From an uncultured Hyphomicrobiales bacterium (lineage in GTDB: Bacteria; Pseudomonadota; Alphaproteobacteria; Rhizobiales; Beijerinckiaceae), in contig CAIXDD010000033.1 in the NCBI GenBank assembly GCA_903918155.1, forward strand, positions 1 to 8,287: a stretch of DNA of 8,287 nt. The letters run 5' to 3'. Below, one piece after another: positions 6,197 to 8,287 of this stretch (position 1 is its first letter; each line of letters opens with the position of its first letter). Both the position numbers and the translations under genes were made by a program. The notes under the pieces were generated by a model that was given only the letters and a program-made list of their open reading frames with translations, was not told where the DNA came from and made no database searches.

Positions 6197-7158
6197 GCGC
6201 GCAAGACGTCGTCGCCATCGCGATCGGGGACCCGAACGGGATCGGTCCCGAAATCGCGGTGAAGGCCGCCGCCGAATTCGCGCGCGGCGAAGGCCCGCAG
6301 GTCGTTCTGGTCGGCGATGGGTTCGTGATCGAACATTATGCGCGCTTATGCGCGCCGCAGGTTCCTGTTGCGTACGAACGTGCGCCTGCGCGGGAACGCA
6401 TCACGATTCTGGATGCTGCGAGCCTGCCGCGCGCGGCCTTTTCACCGGGTCGCGTCTGCGCGGAGGCCGGCCGAGCGATGACGGACTATCTCGCCGCCGC
6501 CATGGCCTTGGTGGGCGATGGCGGCGCCAAGGCCATCGTCGGCTGCCCGCACAATGAGACCGCCGTGCATCTGGCGGGCATTCCCTTCTCGGGCTATCCG
6601 AGCCTGATCGCGCGCCTCTCCAATGTTGAGGACGACAGCGTCTTCATGATGTTCGTGGGCGGCGGCCTGAAGATCGTGCATACGACGCTGCATGAGCGCC
6701 TCGCCGGCGCGCTGGCGCGCCTCACGCCTGAACTCGTGATCGCCGCCGCGCAGGCGGCGGACCGCGCTTTGCGCAATATGGGACTCGCGGCGCCGAAGCT
6801 CGGCGTGTTCGGAATCAATCCGCATGCGGGCGAGAACGGCCTTTTCGGCGACGACGACGAACGGATCACCGTTCCGGCCGTCGCGCGATTGCGCGCCATG
6901 GGGATCGATGCGGAAGGCCCCGTGGGCGCCGATCTCATCATCAGCCGCAAGGACATCGACGCTTTCGTCGCGATTTATCACGATCAGGGCCATATTCCGG
7001 TGAAATTGCTCGCCGGCCGCACGGCCTGCGCGCTGTCCATCGGCGGCGGCGTGATCTTTTCGTCCACCGGACATGGCAGCGCATTCGACATCGCCGGACA
7101 AGGCGTCGCAGACCCCGAAGCGGTTCTGCGCGCCGTGCGGCTGGTCGCAGGCGCCTGA
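6193..7158 (+). CDS. tphB: PdxA-superfamily cis-dihydrodiol dicarboxylate dehydrogenase (decarboxylating), TphB-like
   Basis: 321 residues. In terephthalate catabolism TphB oxidises and decarboxylates 1,2-dihydroxy-3,5-cyclohexadiene-1,4-dicarboxylate to protocatechuate with NAD(P)+. The superfamily fold is evident: IGDPNGIGPE (11-20), INPHAGENGLFG (208-219), YHDQGHIPVK (262-271), HGSAFDIAGQG (294-304). Three metal-binding histidines are kept (H167, H211, H263). The residues that bind 4-phosphohydroxythreonine in vitamin B6 PdxA are changed: the His-Thr of 'SGHTE' is Tyr135-Pro136 here, and the later Asn and Arg align with A280 and F289. The segments CPHNETAVHLAG and FSGYPSLIARL match TphB as remembered. 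Start ATG at 6193 overlaps the beta-subunit stop (ATGA); longer frames upstream only run antiphase through the beta gene. Automatic annotation is likely to mislabel it as 4-hydroxythreonine-4-phosphate dehydrogenase. Confidence 0.85.
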   Translation: MSAQDVVAIAIGDPNGIGPEIAVKAAAEFARGEGPQVVLVGDGFVIEHYARLCAPQVPVAYERAPARERITILDAASLPRAAFSPGRVCAEAGRAMTDYLAAAMALVGDGGAKAIVGCPHNETAVHLAGIPFSGYPSLIARLSNVEDDSVFMMFVGGGLKIVHTTLHERLAGALARLTPELVIAAAQAADRALRNMGLAAPKLGVFGINPHAGENGLFGDDDERITVPAVARLRAMGIDAEGPVGADLIISRKDIDAFVAIYHDQGHIPVKLLAGRTACALSIGGGVIFSSTGHGSAFDIAGQGVADPEAVLRAVRLVAGA

Positions 7159-7180
7159 CCCGCGACATCACAAGCTTCAT

Positions 7181-7190
7181 GGGAGAAGGG
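7181..7190 (+). promoter_or_regulatory. Ribosome binding site of the amidohydrolase gene
   Basis: GGGAGAAGGG ends one base before the ATG at 7192, with GGGAGA at a better spacing of about six bases. It lies in the 33-base gap after the TphB-like stop, where no promoter or terminator is visible, so the amidohydrolase is most simply read as the fourth gene of the rightward operon. Confidence 0.6.
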
Positions 7191-7191
7191 C

Positions 7192-8163
7192 ATGCTCGTC
7201 GATTTTCACCACCATTTCACGCCGCGCGAACTCATCAAGCAGGATCCCGGCGACAAGCTGATCCTGCATTACGACGAGAACGGCGCGCCGAGCTACACGG
7301 TCCATCGCATGCTCTATGAGCTGGACACCCATATCGAGATGATGGACGCGTGCGGCATCGACGTGGCGATGCTGTCCAGCGCAGCCGGCATGTCGGCCGA
7401 TATCGAGCTGTCGCGCCTCGTCAACGACAAGGCGAAACAGGCGGAGAAGGATTATCCGGGCCGCTTTCTCGGCTTTGCGCACGCCAATCCTCTGGGCGGC
7501 GCGCAGGCGCTGAAGGAGCTGGCGCGCTGCGCCGACGAGCTGGGTTTTCCCGGCGTCACGATCACCTCGGAGCAGGACGGGCTTTATCTCGACGCGCCGG
7601 AATTCGAGCCGTTCTGGAGCGAGTGCGAGAAGCGCGGCCTCTTCGTCTTCGTGCATCCCGCGCTGCGGCTCAATGAGTCGAAGACGTTCGACGGCTACGA
7701 TCTCGCCCGCTCCGTGGGGCGCGAATTCTCGCTGATCATGGTCATCATCCGCCTCATCAATTCCGGCGTGTTCGACCGTCACCCCAAGCTCATCGTCCAT
7801 ATGTCCCATCTGGGCGGCGGCATTTCTTCGATGCTGGGGCGCATCCGCTCCTATCAGGACAAGGTGTTCTGGGGGACGAAGGGCAATCCGCGCCATGGCG
7901 CGACGCCGGAGAAGGATTTCGATCACTACATCAACACCAATCTGATGTTCGATTCAGGCGGATTCTGCGGCGTGATCGGATCGGTGAAGACGGCGCTTGT
8001 CGAGATTCCCGCCGCGCGCATCGTGTTCGGCACGGATTATCCGCAGGAAATCCGCACCATCGACGTGACGAAGACATTCGTGCAGGAGATTCGCGCGCTG
8101 GGCGCGGACGGCGAGAAAATCCTGACCGGCAATGTGAAGACGCTCATCGGCGGGCGCATGTGA
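7192..8163 (+). CDS. Amidohydrolase-superfamily enzyme of the ACMSD-like (amidohydrolase 2) decarboxylase/hydrolase group
   Basis: 323 residues, normal for the family that includes 2-amino-3-carboxymuconate-6-semialdehyde decarboxylase, gamma-resorcylate decarboxylase, 5-carboxy-2-hydroxymuconate-6-semialdehyde decarboxylase and the lignin-acid hydrolases LigI/LigJ. A TIM-barrel metal site is visible: D4-F-H6-H-H8 (strand 1 HxH), H155 in VFVHPA, H206 in HMSHLGGG (catalytic position), and D282 in FGTDYPQ (strand 8). Most members remove a carboxylate from, or add water to, aromatic acids or their ring-opened products. Its place last in a terephthalate-dioxygenase-like operon suggests it acts on a product or by-product of that route, such as a carboxy-muconate semialdehyde or a dihydroxybenzoate. 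The substrate cannot be decided from sequence. Confidence 0.8.
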   Translation: MLVDFHHHFTPRELIKQDPGDKLILHYDENGAPSYTVHRMLYELDTHIEMMDACGIDVAMLSSAAGMSADIELSRLVNDKAKQAEKDYPGRFLGFAHANPLGGAQALKELARCADELGFPGVTITSEQDGLYLDAPEFEPFWSECEKRGLFVFVHPALRLNESKTFDGYDLARSVGREFSLIMVIIRLINSGVFDRHPKLIVHMSHLGGGISSMLGRIRSYQDKVFWGTKGNPRHGATPEKDFDHYINTNLMFDSGGFCGVIGSVKTALVEIPAARIVFGTDYPQEIRTIDVTKTFVQEIRALGADGEKILTGNVKTLIGGRM

Positions 8164-8166
8164 ACG

Positions 8167-8205
8167 TCAGGCGGAGGGCGCGCGCGCTTTCGCGCTTGCG
8201 CCTGA
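8167..8205. terminator. Imperfect hairpin between convergent genes, candidate terminator
   Basis: TCAGGCG (8167-8173) pairs with CGCCTGA (8199-8205), and inside it GCGCG (8182-8186) pairs with CGCGC (8191-8195) around a CTTT loop. It lies in the 55-base gap between the amidohydrolase stop and the end of the leftward enoyl-CoA hydratase-like gene. No T-run is present on either side, so function as a terminator is inferred mainly from position. Confidence 0.4.
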
Positions 8206-8218
8206 GCTCGCGCCTGCC

Positions 8219-8287
8219 TCAAGCCTTGAACTGCGGCTTGCGCTTCTCGACGAAGGCGGCCATGCCTTCCTTCTGGTCGTGGGTGGC
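8219..8287 (-). CDS. Partial enoyl-CoA hydratase/isomerase-family protein (C-terminal end only)
   Basis: The minus strand from the window edge encodes 22 residues and a TGA stop: ATHDQKEGMAAFVEKRKPQF then KA. The pattern 'D..EGM.AF.EKR.P.F' is the conserved C-terminal end of the crotonase (enoyl-CoA hydratase/isomerase) family, which processes CoA thioesters, for example in beta-oxidation or CoA-dependent aromatic degradation. Most of the gene lies outside the window. It converges on the amidohydrolase gene and is therefore in a separate transcript. The family call is good despite the short length; a specific reaction cannot be given. Confidence 0.72.
   Translation of the reverse strand, partial: ATHDQKEGMAAFVEKRKPQFKA

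Noticed and set aside
6193..7158. Pyridoxine biosynthesis PdxA
   Set aside because: The phosphate- and substrate-binding residues typical of PdxA are substituted, and the gene is coupled to dioxygenase subunits, which fits a TphB-like catabolic enzyme.
1..8287. CRISPR array, tRNA/rRNA, insertion sequence, phage or toxin-antitoxin genes
   Set aside because: No spaced direct repeats, cloverleaf sequences, transposase motifs or small toxin-like frames were found; gene content is continuous metabolic and transport genes of even composition.

Overview
The window is GC-rich bacterial chromosome-like DNA, tightly packed with aromatic-carboxylate catabolism and uptake genes. The GC-rich codon use, the Bug/TctC-type binding protein and the tph-type oxygenase genes suggest a proteobacterium, most likely an alphaproteobacterium such as a member of the Hyphomicrobiales. 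This is inference from style only, because the window contains no phylogenetic marker.

Layout, left to right: (1) a rightward gene for a periplasmic NMT1/SsuA-like ABC substrate-binding protein (50-1093). (2) A perfect hairpin between convergent genes (1109-1132). (3) A leftward three-gene operon, read from about 4259 down to 1149: an FAH-family hydrolase, a gentisate 1,2-dioxygenase-like bicupin, and a Bug/TctC-type periplasmic binding protein with a Tat-like signal. (4) A 180-bp divergent control region (4260-4439) with back-to-back sigma70-like promoters and a 10-bp inverted repeat. (5) A rightward four-gene operon (4440-8163): Rieske oxygenase large subunit (TphA2-like), small subunit (TphA3-like), a PdxA-superfamily dihydrodiol dehydrogenase (TphB-like), and an ACMSD-like amidohydrolase/decarboxylase. 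(6) A short convergent intergenic hairpin, then the C-terminal end of a leftward enoyl-CoA hydratase-like gene cut by the window edge. No stretch longer than about 180 bases lacks a gene, and no tRNA, rRNA, CRISPR or insertion sequence was seen.

How the genes may work together: the rightward operon looks like the core of terephthalate catabolism. A two-subunit Rieske dioxygenase would make a cis-dihydrodiol dicarboxylate, and the TphB-like enzyme would oxidise and decarboxylate it to a catechol (protocatechuate if the substrate is terephthalate). The TctC-type protein in the opposite operon would be the matching TphC-like solute receptor. The unusual part is the rest. The ring-cleavage enzyme present is a gentisate/salicylate-type bicupin with an FAH hydrolase, and an ACMSD-type amidohydrolase sits in the oxygenase operon. 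None of these belongs to the textbook terephthalate-protocatechuate route. The window may therefore encode a variant pathway for a modified aromatic (di)carboxylate, or two merging pathways under one divergent control region. The oxygenase reductase, a regulator, a maleylpyruvate isomerase and the transporter membrane subunits are not in the window.
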